From: Dinochytrium kinnereticum
Taxonomy: Eukaryota; Chytridiomycota; Chytridiomycetes; Chytridiales; Chytridiaceae
Length of the DNA: 50,230 bases
NCBI GenBank assembly: GCA_027604005.1
Contig: JADGJT010000154.1
Coordinates: 1-50,230 of the forward strand
Reading direction: 5' to 3'
The stretch's first letter is position 1. Each line of letters starts with the position of its first letter. Of the stretch, positions 23,042 to 33,929 are shown in pieces. The translations under genes and the position numbers were made by a program. The notes below the pieces were generated by a model, which was given only the letters and a program-made list of their open reading frames with translations, was not told the origin of the DNA and did no database searches.

Positions 23042-23410
23042 CTAGGTTACAGTTGAGTACCTAGCGAAATTCAAGTCAATTTTGCTCCTCCTACAGCCCA
23101 AAATCACAGGAAGTATCACCGCATTAAGAGCCTTGCTCGTGAGAGCAATGAGTAGATAACTCTCGCGTTTCCAAGGCGTGTCAATAATTATCTGGTAGAT
23201 CTTTCGCGTTGCTTTACAGCGGTGGCAAATAAGACCAACCTTGAAAAACATCAATTTTGGTTGGAAACAAAGTGAGAATAAAATAATACACACAAGCGCT
23301 TTCAACGCTTTATTTTGCCGTTTCCTGAAGTTGTGATGAGCAAGCGTCTTAAAAGTGATTTGACAGAAGAGATATTTCTGCTCACGGGGTAAGGTTTGGC
23401 GTGCAGGAGC
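23042..23410 (-). pseudogene. Possible 7TM-receptor C-terminal fragment (TM6-TM7)
   Basis: One uninterrupted minus-strand frame from just after a stop codon to the stop at 23042. It reads KYLFCQITFKTLAHHNFRKR, QNKALKAL, then a hydrophobic span VCIILFSLCFQPKLMFFKVG, a short loop, and a second span ESYLLIALTSKALNAVILPV followed by ILGCRRSK. Basic loop, Cys/Pro-containing helix, then a helix with LNxxxxP ending in a basic cluster is the pattern of TM6, extracellular loop 3 and TM7 of rhodopsin-like receptors. No TM1-TM5 are found upstream and there is no ATG, so it is either a relic or the last exon of a gene whose 5' exons I cannot see. The receptor reading is an inference from hydrophobic pattern, not from a conserved motif such as NPxxY. 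Confidence 0.28.
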
Positions 23411-24958
23411 TCAGGAAGGAGAGAGTCAGGCTTACATTTTTTGGGGCTCGTTGGCTTCTCATAAGTTGGATCGTCAGGCTGATGCCCAATGTTTCGTATT
23501 TCAATTGCAGGACCTAAGAGTATTCCAACCGCAGCGGAGTCCAATAACACTTTTTTCACTCAGAACAAACACAGGCTGATATGGACGGTACCATGTGGAT
23601 GTGGCCGGGGGAACAGTAGGTTGTTGTTACTCACCTACGGCAATGTAGCTTACGTACCGGTACACACAGGAACTTCAAAAACCCACCAGTGGTGGAGAGG
23701 AGGCCTCGTGGCCCCATTGCTTGGTTTAAACCATCCGACGGTTTTGGACCCACCTGCAGAAGCAAATTTCTGTAAGAGATCCGGACAGTCCGGACAAAGA
23801 AGAATTTAAGGGGACCCCAATTCAGTTACCACCTCAGAGGAAAGCAGAGACGAGGAGGAGGGGAGAGGGGAAGGGGAGAGGAAAGAAGGGGAGGCGAGGA
23901 GGGGATTGAATGATGGGTTGAAGGGTTGAATGGAGCGAGGGGACGGATTGGTGACAGAGGGGGGGTGATGGGTTGATGAAAGGGAGACAGACCAAGGGAA
24001 GATGGATGGATGGGTGATGGCAGCGTGGGAATGAAGGATGGAAATCACAGAAACACAGAGGGGCTCCAATGGATTGTAGCCATCCCCTTCGTGGGACAGC
24101 GTGTGGCAGGGATGTCTGCGCCAGTATGTGTGCAACCGACCATCCTCTGTGCTGTCTGTCTGTCTGTCCCTCCCTCCCTCATCCGTCTTTTCCACACTTT
24201 CCCACACTCCCTCTGGCCGTCACCTCGCCTGATCCCTCCCTCCATTCTCACGCCGTCCTCACGCCGTCACCTCACCCTCCAACGCATCCATCCATCCATC
24301 CATTCATTCATTCATCCATCCATTCATCCATCCATCCATCCGTCCATCCATTCCACCCTCACTCGCATCTTCCCATCTATCCTTTATACCCCAACGAAAC
24401 CGGCCTTCCCTGCATCCGTCCATTCCATCTGCAATACATTGTCCTTGCCTCTTCATAACTTATCCACTGCATCCATCTATCCTTCGCCTCCACATCGAGT
24501 TCATTGGGAAGAAGCTCCCTCCCTACCTACCTACATCTCCAACTCAAGCTACAAGAAGTGATCACCAGCCACAAGGTAATCGTGTAGCATTCCCTCCCGC
24601 CCTCTGCAGAAATGCGTTGATGCTCCCTCGTGATGCCCTCTTTCTTCCCCACCCCCCCTTCCCTTCCCCTCATCCCCTCTTCCCTGTATGCCTTGCATGT
24701 GGGAAAAATTGCATGGGGCCGTCGCCCACCACATTTTGTCAAAAAAATTCAAATCCTCCGTCGTCGTCGTTGTTCGCTGTCCAGCATCCTGTCTGGCCTG
24801 CCGTTGCCTGTTAACACCAAAAGCTGTAAGCACAGCGTCTAACCAATATTCATTGCTGCAGATTTTACTGACCTCTGGGTGATCCATTCCGTCGCAAGCA
24901 GCTGGCAGATACGTTTGTTGTGGTGGCTTTCGACACTGGCAACATTGAGGCAGAAAAC
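23411..24958. other. Long upstream region of the CCCH gene
   Basis: No gene is recognised. The distal half is low-complexity: C/T-rich on the plus strand with tetranucleotide repeats. It probably includes the promoter and a long 5' leader of the CCCH gene; a CACAAG/GTAATC donor-like site near 24573 could belong to a 5'-UTR intron. Confidence 0.4.
24283..24353 (+). repeat. (CATC)n microsatellite
   Basis: Interrupted array of CATC/CATT tetranucleotides about 70 bp long. Nearby at 24155-24180 is a shorter CTGT repeat running into CCCT repeats. These lie in the presumed upstream region of the CCCH gene and look length-variable. Confidence 0.85.
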
Positions 24959-24978
24959 ATGATGCATGCACCTATCCA

Positions 24979-25022
<44 letters not shown>

Positions 25023-28000
25023 AGCAGCAGCAGCAGCAATTGCAGCAACAGCCTCTATATCAGCAGCACAGGAGTGGAGGTGGGGGGCGACCACCGAACC
25101 CCACCATTGACCCAACCTTTGGCCAGCAACTACAAAGTCTCGGCCAGCCTTCTTCAATGATGTCGGCAGGCGCTGCCATGCAGCTGCAGGCCGCCTTTTC
25201 ACAGCATCAACAGCAGCAGTTTCAACAACATCAGCAGCAACAACATCATCAGCGCTTTCCCAGGCGCCACAGTACGGCCGAGACGTTTTCAGGCACTAAT
25301 GCTTCTGGAGGCTACACCAAACGGACGGATGCCATGACTGCGGCATATCAGCATGCTGGATGGGATGGGAACGCTGACGTGTATGGGAATGGGTTAGGTA
25401 CGGGTGGGGCCGCTGGGCTGGCTCGAGAGGCTTCCTACGCGGCCCTACTTCATTCTCAGCATGCGCAACTAATGGGCGCACATCAGTCATTGCCCCCGCC
25501 AATGATGGATCAGATGCCTAGCGTGCCGGGCACCAAGACCCCAACCTCAGCTTCATTCCCACGCAATTATTCCTCGCAGCGCCACACATCATTTTCGGGA
25601 CCCTCCACCACGTCAAGCCTCTCTGGACCTCTGAGTCCCTCTCAGACATACATGGATTCAAGCCCTCAGGCTTTCTTCGGAGGCTCGTCGGCTCCCTCCG
25701 CCACTGCGGCAAACGCTTTTGCGGCTTATGGTATTTCCTCCCTTCAGCAACAGCAGCAGCAGCAGCTCTCCCAGGCGTCAGCCGCCGCAGCCGCCGCAGC
25801 CACGGCTTTTGCGGCTGCCCAGCAGCAGCTTCATCATCAGCAGCAGCAGATGCAAGCCCTTGATGCGACCGCCATGATGCAATCCGCCCTTCAACACCCT
25901 GGTATGCTTCTCCAGCAGCAGCAGTTTCCTCAACAGGCGGCTTCTCGGCCTGGACCCAACTCGAAGCAGCAGCATCGACGCCGTGCCTTCTCATCGGATG
26001 CCACGCTAGGGATGCTTGGACCTGCACCCAATAGTCACCCTCCTCATGCCAACTTTCCGGCGAACGCCATCGTTCCTCCTTCGAACACCTCTCCGACCTC
26101 CTCCACCGCGTCGTCTCCTTCTGGGAGGTCGAATGGTATTGCCATCACCGGGATGAATGGTAGTGTGATGAACCCTAACGCTGCTGCCATGCATTACGGT
26201 CAGCACCCTATGGCGATCAACAATGGACCTTTGAGCCCAAAGTCTCGCAGTATTGCCATGGCTGCTGCTGCCAATGCTGGGGTTGCGGCTGGACAGCGCA
26301 TGAAGGATGCTGGAGGGTTGAGGAATCCTTTGAGCCCTCAGCGTGGGCCGACCAATGCAGGGCTTATGATGATGATGGCTGCTCCTGCTGCTGAGGGGAT
26401 GACTGGAGGGGTGGATGAGGGGCCTTCGAACGGGGGGAGAAAGGTTGACAGGGAGCAGAAGAAAGTCAACCTTTATAAGACGGAGCTTTGCAGGTCTTGG
26501 GAGGAGACGGGCGATTGTAGGTATGGGACGAAATGCCAGTTTGCGCATTCTCAGGATGAGTTAAGGATCGTGGATAGACATCCAAAGTATAAGGTGGGAT
26601 GATTATATTTATTTTTGTTTCTTTCTTTGTGACGGTGGTCGAACCTGTCTTTTATGACCTTTTTTTGTATCATGGAAAGCTCTAACCACACCACTACCTA
26701 CCCGTTTCCTCTTCTAGACCCAGATGTGCAAGACATTTTGGGATAAGGGTACCTGCCCGTATGGCAAGCGCTGCTGCTTTATCCACACCTCGTCCAACCG
26801 AGGAGCCACGGATAGTCTCGGCAACCTGCTCTCTCCCGTTGACGAGTCTACCCTTATATTTGGGGATCCGGATCTGGTCTTTGGGGGTCACTACTATGAC
26901 AACCCGTCTGCAGCCTCTTCGGGGTCCTCCACACCCACTCCCTCTCAGCAGCAGCAACATCAGCAGCAGCAGCAATCTGCATCCGTTCCAACCACTCCAA
27001 CCTCTGCAAGCTTGGTTCCTCCCGCTGGTTTCGGTGGCCCTCGCAGGGTGTCTCTTGAGCGGTCGATGCCTCTCCTTCCACCTCCGTTGCCGGCTACCTC
27101 GACCTCGCAGCAGCAGCAACAACAGCAGCAGCTCATTATGGAGTCCTTTGCTCTCCACTCGGTTCCGGAGGAGGAGGATGATGACGGACCCACGGTTCCA
27201 CAGTCTGTCACTACGAATGTTGAGAGATTGATGTTGGAGAAGCTAAGGATCTCGCCGCCTGTTTTACCGTCACCATCTCCTCCTTCTTCTGGGCCAGTGG
27301 CTGGATCTTTGCCGAATGGTGGAGCGGTAAAGAAACCTCCTCTGGGGAGATTGGCGGGAACCGTTGGGTCTCTTCCGAGGCTGAACGGTATCTCTGCATT
27401 CCACCCCGTCCAGCAGCAGCAGCCGTCTCAGCTGGAAGAAGGTGCTTCGGCACCGCCTCACAGCCCATTCGCCGGGACACCCTACCCGTTTTCGGCCGGC
27501 GGCTCGGTGAGTAACGGCGGGGGGTACTTTGATTTTGGAACGGCTGTGTCGTCAGGGATGTCTTTGGGGTCCTCGGTGTCGACGCCTTTGGCCTCTGTGG
27601 CTGATGTGTCGTCATTGCTTGTATCGACTTCGGCGCCCTCTCCTACGGATGGGTTTCCGGCCTCCAGTGGAAACAGACGCACGAGAAGCGTGACCCAGCC
27701 TATTAGGATGTACGGGTCCCTTCCGAGAGACTCGACGTCATCGTCGTTTGGCACGACGATGGGAGGCCCACTCTCCCCTGTCATGACGCCGTCGTCTTTC
27801 TCTAGCTACGAGGCGTTTGTGCCGTTGATACCGCCTTCCTCTTCCTCCTCATCCTCTTCTTCGGCGCTGTCGATGTCGATTGCGTCTCAGAGTTTGGCTG
27901 TTGGGAGCCCTCCTAGGGGTGGTGGAGGGAATGGGGAGAGGAAGGTTGGAGTTGTTGGGGAGAGACGGCCTTCTGCGCCTGTCGTCGGGACGGGTGCGGT

Positions 28001-28070
28001 TGGTGGTGGGTTAGTTGGGAGGGAGGATGAGTTTGAGAATCATTTGATGGCGTTTAGAAGGCTTGGGTAG
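24959..28070 (+). CDS. Polyglutamine tandem CCCH zinc-finger protein (TTP/Cth type)
   Basis: RNA-binding protein of the tristetraprolin/Cth1-Cth2 family, whose members bind AU-rich elements in 3' UTRs and trigger mRNA decay. Exons 24959-26593 and 26718-28070 give 995 aa. The two fingers, near residues 520-580, are [20 protein letters not shown] and [20 protein letters not shown], both exactly C-x8-C-x5-C-x3-H, separated by 18 residues and preceded by the YKTEL lead-in, all hallmarks of the family. The single intron falls between the fingers. The N-terminus begins MMHAPI followed by a run of about 20 glutamines; further Gln-, Ala- and Ser-rich blocks fill most of both halves. The frame is open for 13 codons before the chosen ATG without another ATG. 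Most homologues are much shorter, so the low-complexity flanks are the distinctive part. Confidence 0.92.
24978..25038 (+). repeat. CAG/CAA trinucleotide run (polyGln)
   Basis: In-frame CAG and CAA codons coding for about 20 consecutive Gln at the very start of the CCCH protein. Shorter CAG runs occur at about 25209-25250, 25746-25765, 25822-25850, 25911-25925, 26947-26975 and 27108-27131. The mixture of CAG and CAA suggests moderate age rather than a recent pure expansion. Confidence 0.9.
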
Positions 28071-29839
28071 AATTCTTGCTTTTCTTTTCCTTTTTTGTTA
28101 AGTATAAAGTTATTTTACTTTTTTTATTTAAAGTATTGGTATTTTTCGTTCGTCCTATTTCTTTTTTCTCCACACCTACTTTCCTTACGCGACCTTACCT
28201 TTTTCTTGGTCTTTCACTACTTGTTGTTGTTGTTGTTGGCTTCCTTTCGGAAAGTTTTTAATGCTTTTGAAGGACTCCCTCTTCCCACTTTTTTGTTGTC
28301 CTTGCCTTGGTTTCTCACACCTACCCCTGCCTATTTCAACCCTCTCGCTATCTTTATCCCTGATAATCTGGCTGGCAATAGGGGACACTCTTGCTCTGCG
28401 CTTTCCTCCCCCCCCCCTCTTTTTTTGCCGGTTCTCACCCCATTACTTTGTCTCACATTTTTATGGCAACCCCCTCCCCCCATCGCCGGCTTTTTTTTAT
28501 TCTGATTTTTGTTTCGCTTCCGTATATCTTTATATTATCTATTAACCTTATCTTTATGCCGTTTTTGTTGTTCTTTTCTTTTTTTTGTTGTTGCTGTTGG
28601 TGTTGTAGTGGCTACGATGTTGTTGTTGTTGACGTTGCTCCTTTCCTTTTCCTTTTTTTTTTACGTATCATTATTCCTTCTCTCACTCTCTCCATCTCCA
28701 TCTCTCTTTTTATTTGATATCATTTGGCAGGGAGAACGGGGGGTTGTTTTTTTTGTTTTGTTTTTATATCAGAAACAACTTATCGTCACTCTATTTTCCT
28801 CCTTTTTAAAGTCATGAGACATTGGACATTGTTCCCTTTTCCTCTTTGGCTTGGTTTCCTCATCATCCTCCCTTTCTATCTCTCCGCACAATGCCGTGTT
28901 TTCTGTATCCAAGTAGAGGCTGTTTTTTTTTTTTTTTGTTTCCTTTTTTGTCCGGAGGGCGCCCTTCTCTTTTCTCCAATTGTATGAACGAGCCTTTTTT
29001 TCCCCTTTTTTCCCTCCTTTTTTTTGTTATTTCTCTTTGTGTGTCTAGCGGGGGGGTGGAATTGAGCGAGTATGGCTGTCCTGACCTCCACGTTTTCTTT
29101 CTTTTCTTTTTTGTCATTGAGGGTAGGGGGGATGATGGGGTGTGATGCTTTGGCGGCGGCCACATTTTTTTTTCTTTTCTTATTTTTTTGCTCTCTTCGT
29201 CTTGTTGTTGTTGTGGTTTTTGTGTGTCTCTGTCTTGTGTTGTTTTCTTTTTTGTGAGGGGGGGTGTTGTGTTGTGTTGGTTTTTCTTTCTGTTCTTTCC
29301 CTTCGTTTCCGTCCTTTATATATATATATATATACTATTGTCATGCTTGCATTTCATTCTTGTTGTGGTTTTGAGTGCTCTGGTTGCTGGTATGGAGAGG
29401 TGATTATTCTCGGAAGTTTTATCCACGCTCTTTTGGAAAATCTTCAGACGTCCCGCGTGGACCGAATGGTGCCCTCATCATCATCTTCTTTTTTTTTTTT
29501 TTTTTTTTTTCTCTTATAATGTCTGAAAGGTCAACCAACGTGGCGGGTTTTACCCAAAAAGTCGAGCGGAGCTGTGGGGGTGGTTTTTTTTTTTTGCACG
29601 ATACGATTGCCGTGCTGAGCTTAATTTGGTTGCGTGCAGGGCTGGCCTATTGACTTGGAGTTTGATGTGCTGTTGTCGTTGCTGTGAGGAATGGGTGTCT
29701 CGGTAGGAAAGTGTATGCGTCAATTGGGAACAGAGGAGGAGTTTATGTGGAAGAGGTGATGACTGTGCAATTTGATTGGCTGGAGCTCTTTTTAGAGTTT
29801 AGAAATAATAATTGCTTAATTTTAGAAAATCAACGAATA
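28071..29839. other. Strongly pyrimidine-rich non-coding tract
   Basis: About 1.8 kb with marked strand bias: the plus strand is dominated by T and C, with many T-runs (for example about 29490-29512), a (TA) repeat at about 29317-29334 and several TTG repeats. Open frames on both strands are compositional artefacts. Part must be the 3' UTR of the CCCH gene; the rest separates it from the tRNA pair. Confidence 0.6.
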
Positions 29840-29912
29840 GGGCCTGTGGCAAAATGGTTACCGCGCTTGACTACGAATCAAGAGATTGCAGGTTCGACCC
29901 CTGCCAGGCTCG
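29840..29912 (+). tRNA. tRNA-Arg (ACG)
   Basis: Complete cloverleaf without intron. The acceptor stem GGGCCTG pairs with CAGGCTC (one G-U), the anticodon stem CTTGA/TCAAG encloses the loop CTACGAA with anticodon ACG, and the T-arm is GCAGG-TTCGACC-CCTGC. CCA is not encoded, as normal in eukaryotes. There is no T4 terminator after it before the next tRNA. Confidence 0.95.
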
Positions 29913-29917
29913 TTTCG

Positions 29918-29991
29918 GCTTCCGTGGCGCAATTGGCTAGCGCGTAACGCTGTTAACGTTAAGGTTGGTGGTTCGAGCCCACCCGGGAGCG
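29918..29991 (+). tRNA. tRNA-Asn (GTT)
   Basis: Complete cloverleaf without intron. The acceptor stem GCTTCCG pairs with CGGGAGC (one T-G), the anticodon stem TAACG/CGTTA encloses CTGTTAA with anticodon GTT, and the T-arm is GGTGG-TTCGAGC-CCACC. It begins 5 nt after tRNA-Arg. Confidence 0.95.
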
Positions 29992-29992
29992 G

Positions 29993-29997
29993 TTTTT
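29993..29997 (+). terminator. RNA polymerase III terminator
   Basis: Run of five T directly after the discriminator base region of tRNA-Asn. It is the first such run downstream of tRNA-Arg as well, since only TTTCG separates the two tRNAs, so it probably ends a common transcript. Confidence 0.75.
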
Positions 29998-30828
29998 ATT
30001 TCGTATTCTTTTTTCCCGGTCTCATGCCCGCTCTCCTCCTGCCGTCGCGATTCCCTAATCTTCACACTGGCATTTTCGTCTGGCTATGCTTGAGCTGCCT
30101 CCTCCAAGTTATTCTGGCGGACTGCTACGACGGAACCTGGTGCCTTGGTTGTCTCTAATCCTCCGCTAGTACTCACCACAAAAAAAGGCAGGATTTCCCC
30201 TGCATCCTTTGACGTTACATTCGACCTTTTCGTCCCTTACCCACGACGGAAAAAAACTGACCGCAACCCTCTTCCTCTCTGATCACCAACTTCCGAGGGT
30301 AGCATCTTTTCCGCGTTTCCCTGCAACAGTTCCTTCCATCCATGGTTTTTTAGTCTTTCTTCTGCCTTTCCAGATGGATGTTTTACTTAATCCCGTACAA
30401 ACACCGTAGCCTCCTCCGTGACTCGAAAAATGGTCGTACCCTGATCTCGCCGTGCGGTCATCTTCCAAGTTGGTTAGTTGCTTGCTGGTCTTCTTTCTTT
30501 TCGGAGAGATACAGCTCCCAGCTTAAAGCGGTCCATTGTTGGCATGTAGGGAGAAGACGCGGTCAGTGCCAGTGTGTAGGAATGCAGCTCGTCTCAGGGG
30601 TGTCGTGAGCGCGTCTTCATTATTTTTTTGGCGAGTCGAGGTCTTCCAAAGTTTGGTGGCGTCCGTGTGGTTCGAACAACAGAAAAAAAAAAAAAAAAAA
30701 GAAATCTATTTTTGAGAGGGACAGTTGTCTTACGTGCCTGATTTTTCAAGCACCCGCCCAACCCACCAACGACCTGACCGACCGACCGACGCTCTTTGGA
30801 TAAGTAATCACCACCCACCCACGCAACA
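29998..30828. other. Intergenic region upstream of YOP1-like gene
   Basis: No gene is recognised. It contains an A-run near 30684-30701 and ACCG tetranucleotides just before the YOP1-like ATG, probably in its 5' leader. Confidence 0.45.
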
Positions 30829-31788
30829 ATGTCTGAGCTGCAACCGACCTCACCGTCAACCCCTGCCCCGGTGCCAGCCCCCGAAGCACCCGCAACCCTC
30901 CCGGCAACCGCTTTGCTGGAGGCGAACCTGACCGCTGCGGAATCGTCCATCCCTCAGGCCAAGACCTTGATTGATCTTATCAGGGCGCATGTTCTCACCA
31001 GGCTTCGACAGTTGGAGACTTACACCCACACCTTCCCTGTTCTTCTCACTGTACGCAAGTCGACCGGGGTTCCTCCCATCACTTTTGCCGTTGCTGCGAT
31101 CTTGGCCGCTGTTTATGCGGTTAGGAGGGCTACGAGGGTTAATGCGCCGCTTGTTGCTAACTTGTTTGGGGTGTTGTACCCTGCGTACTCTTCTTTGAGG
31201 GCGATCGAGAGGCCGAAGCCTGATGATGATGAGAGGTGGTTGACATACTGTCAGTGTTCATGCACTTATCCTTTTCTTTTTTTTTCTTTGGCCTCCCTTT
31301 TTATATGGTTTTTTTTCCTCTTACCGGTGTTCGGCTCTTTCATGATCGAGGAGCAAGATCCATGTGGTCCCCCTTTTTTGCGTTTCCTTCAAGCATGGGG
31401 GTTGTTGACGTACTAACTGCTCCTTTTTTTTAGGGTCTGTGTTTGGCCTCTACTCCCTTCTTGATTCGTTCGCGGAAAGAATCCGTCGCTACTTCCCGCT
31501 TTACTTCACCTCTAAGGTTGTTGTTCTGTACTGGCTCTTCTCTCGCAATGGGTCTCTGACTATTTATCGCAATGCTGTGAGGCCCCTTTTGATCAACGTG
31601 AGTCTCACTTTGCAGTCTCCTTGATATTTGGTTTCCGCTTTCTCTGTGGGAGATGACTGATCTCTTCATTCTTTCCTGTGATCAAGTACGATGGCCTCAA
31701 TGCTGCCAATTCGATCGCCTCTGGTTCTACGACTGCCTACCACTCTCGCGAGTCATCTGCCAGCCAGGCCACCCCTTACAAAGTTTAA
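30829..31788 (+). CDS. YOP1: YOP1/REEP5-type ER membrane-shaping protein
   Basis: Reticulon-like hairpin protein of the TB2/DP1/HVA22 family that curves tubular ER membranes. Exons 30829-31249, 31434-31597 and 31687-31788 give 228 aa. The family core is clear: TGVPPITFAVAAILAAVYAV, LVANLFGVLYPAYSSLRAIE, DDERWLTYWSVFGLYSLLDS, FPLYFTSKVVVLYWLFS and GSLTIYRNAVRPLL. The last exon supplies a short soluble tail ending QATPYKV. Relative to yeast Yop1, which has a short N-terminus, there are about 30 extra residues rich in Pro, Ala and Thr at the start. ATG at 30829 is the first in frame and lies in a favourable A-rich context. Confidence 0.94.
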
Positions 31789-32314
31789 TTTTTATTGAAG
31801 AGTGCACATGGCTTTTACGGGTTTCGTGATGGCATGATGCTTTGATACGGGTTTCTTTTTGTTGTTGCTGGATGCTGTTTTTGGCATGATTAGTTTTTTT
31901 TGCCCCCGTCAGTTTGAAATAATTGTTTTGTTGTTTTTTGTTTGAAATCGGTTCCTATTTTTCATCTTCTCTCCCTCTTTGTCTGCATGCCATCTCGTTC
32001 GTTCCGCTTGCCTTTCCGTTTGATAATGTCACCAACCTTATAACTGTGTTTCTTTCCGTGACCGTGTCCTCCCCCCATGTTGATGTTGCGCATGAGCAGG
32101 GCAATGGGGTATCGGCTGTGGCGGGAGCAGCAGCAGCAGGTCGTTGCCAGAGTCGACGGCAGCTTAGTGGATGGACAGCAGTCCAGCGCAGCATGACACA
32201 CAAACAAGCAGCCTCTAAATCTGAAAAAAGATCCGACAAATCCCTGCTTTCCTCCACCTTCCATCTCACCGCCGTCAACCTCCTTGACTTCACCCCATCC
32301 TCCACCACTCACGC
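31789..32314. other. Intergenic region, T-rich
   Basis: 3' flank of the YOP1-like gene and upstream flank of the RING gene, T-rich at the left. No feature is recognised; an overlapping open frame in another phase is probably chance. Confidence 0.45.
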
Positions 32315-33929
32315 ATGCTGCACACAGGAATGGATGCCAGGAAGCCTGCCGCACAGCTGGTGTATCTGCTGGACTCGGCCTCTGGGAGGTCCAGCATTCG
32401 AAGTCTGGGGAGGAATCCCTCTGTGTCGAACCTGCGTGCAAATGCATCTGAAGCGCAGGAACTCGGAGAGCATCTCCCTGAGACTGCTAAAGATTATTGT
32501 GACGGTGACGAGCAGCAGAATCCTGATGATGCACACGCAAGCATTTCGTCTCATGAAAACAACGCTTTCGCCACTTTCGTTGCTCCCGTATCTCCCTCGT
32601 CAAGCCTTCCCTCTTACACACACCCGACTCTTGCATCCGCGCCGTTTGCCACTGAGAAGGATGGGGAGGATGCATCACCTGCCTCTTCCGGCCCTACCGG
32701 CGAAAAGGCATCAATGGAGGATGAGCCCCAGGACGCGAAAGCGCCCGCGTTTGAAGATTATTTGCCCCCGCAGAGTGATGATCGCAAGCTCACTTTGAAG
32801 GATGTGGAGCAATGCCCGCTCTGCTTCCATATTCCCAACAGGGCCAAGGTAAAGATAAGCTTCTTTTTTTTTTGCCATTCCATCCCTTTTCTTTGGGTTT
32901 GAAGCGAGCAGCAAGCGGAGGAGAGGCCGAGGCTACTGCCGCCTCTGCTGGAACCTCACGTGCAACGCGTCGTCGCTTCCCGTCTAGTGCATGCATCCCC
33001 GCGTCTCCTCCCCTCCCAATCTCATCGCTGCCCTCACGTTGCCCTGCGCACAAGCAGCTTGGGTTGTCTGTGACACGTCACATGTCCCTCACTGACCCAT
33101 CTCTCAACCAGCTGCTCGAGTGCTGCGGCAAGCGCGTCGTCTGCTCGCTGTGCGCACGATCCTGGCTGCGCAAGAGCGACTCGTGTCCCTTTTGCCGTGC
33201 CCACATTGCTTACCCGCTGCGCAAGTATGGGCTTCCTGATGCCGTTGAGCTGCAGGCGGTGCTGGACACGCTGGACGTGTTGTGCCCTTATGCTGATGGA
33301 GGGTGCTCGTGGATCGGGGCGAGAAAGGATCTTAAGGAGCATATTGTGAAAGATTGCGTTGTTGCTGTTGGTGGGTGCCTTTTTTCATTTTATTTTTAAC
33401 TCCCCTTCATTGCTTCCGATGGTTTGACTTGCATTCCTCTTGAAATGATTTAGACCCTGAGACGCGAGAGCCCGCACCTGGCCTTATACGTATCTCTGAG
33501 TTCTGTCTAGACAAAAAATGGTCCAACTCACCTTCGAGGACGGCTGGAGATGTCTCATCTTCACGTTCTAATCCATCATCTGGTGATCAGCCGATGGAGC
33601 AACACAGAACCACCGACAGGCACGTCAACATCTCCATTCCATACCTCAGTCACGAATCTGATGCACCTAGAAGCAGCCGACGCAATACCCTCTCCAATGA
33701 CGATAGTAGCACGAGAAGGTTAACCTCGCTATCGGCTGGCAGAGTTGAGACAGGGTCTGAGGATGGACGAGACGCGGCTAGCTCCGTTGCTACGAGGGAG
33801 GGATATCTCTCTCGGTTTTTTGAGTCGTTTGTGATGTGGTTTAGGGCTCTTTATTTGCCGGTGCTGATCTTTGTTGTCTTTATTATTGCTGGTTTGATTA
33901 TTGGGGCTTATCAGGGTCACATTTTCTAG
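32315..33929 (+). CDS. Tail-anchored RING plus TRAF-type zinc-finger protein
   Basis: Probable membrane-bound E3 ubiquitin ligase. Exons 32315-32848, 33112-33370 and 33454-33929 give 422 aa and keep frame. After an acidic Ser-rich N-terminus of about 165 residues, a RING-like domain is assembled across the first intron: QCPLCFHIPNRAK then LLECCGKRVVCSLCARSWLR and CPFCRAHI. The usual CGH is replaced by CCGK, a variant seen in some RING proteins, so Cys probably replaces His as ligand. Next comes CPYADGGCSWIGARKDLKEH with a following Cys, a TRAF-type finger. The C-terminus carries one strong membrane span (ALYLPVLIFVVFIIAGLIIG) ending six or so residues before the stop, i.e. a tail anchor, with catalytic part cytosolic. 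The start could also be the second Met five codons downstream. Partner E2 and organelle are unknown. Confidence 0.75.

Noticed and set aside
23806..24561. Frames with repeated His-Pro-Ser-Ile on the plus strand
   Set aside because: They are translations of the CATC microsatellite in several frames, not a protein.
25518..26027. Long minus-strand frames opposite the CCCH gene
   Set aside because: They are reverse-strand shadows of CAG/GCN-rich coding sequence.
28076..29657. Many plus-strand frames rich in Phe, Leu and Ser that look like membrane proteins
   Set aside because: They arise from the T/C-rich composition; different frames overlap and none has a conserved motif or consistent splice structure.
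31923..32798. Alternative long frame overlapping the RING gene's first exon
   Set aside because: It is in another phase; only the 32315 frame continues through the splice into the RING and TRAF-type fingers.
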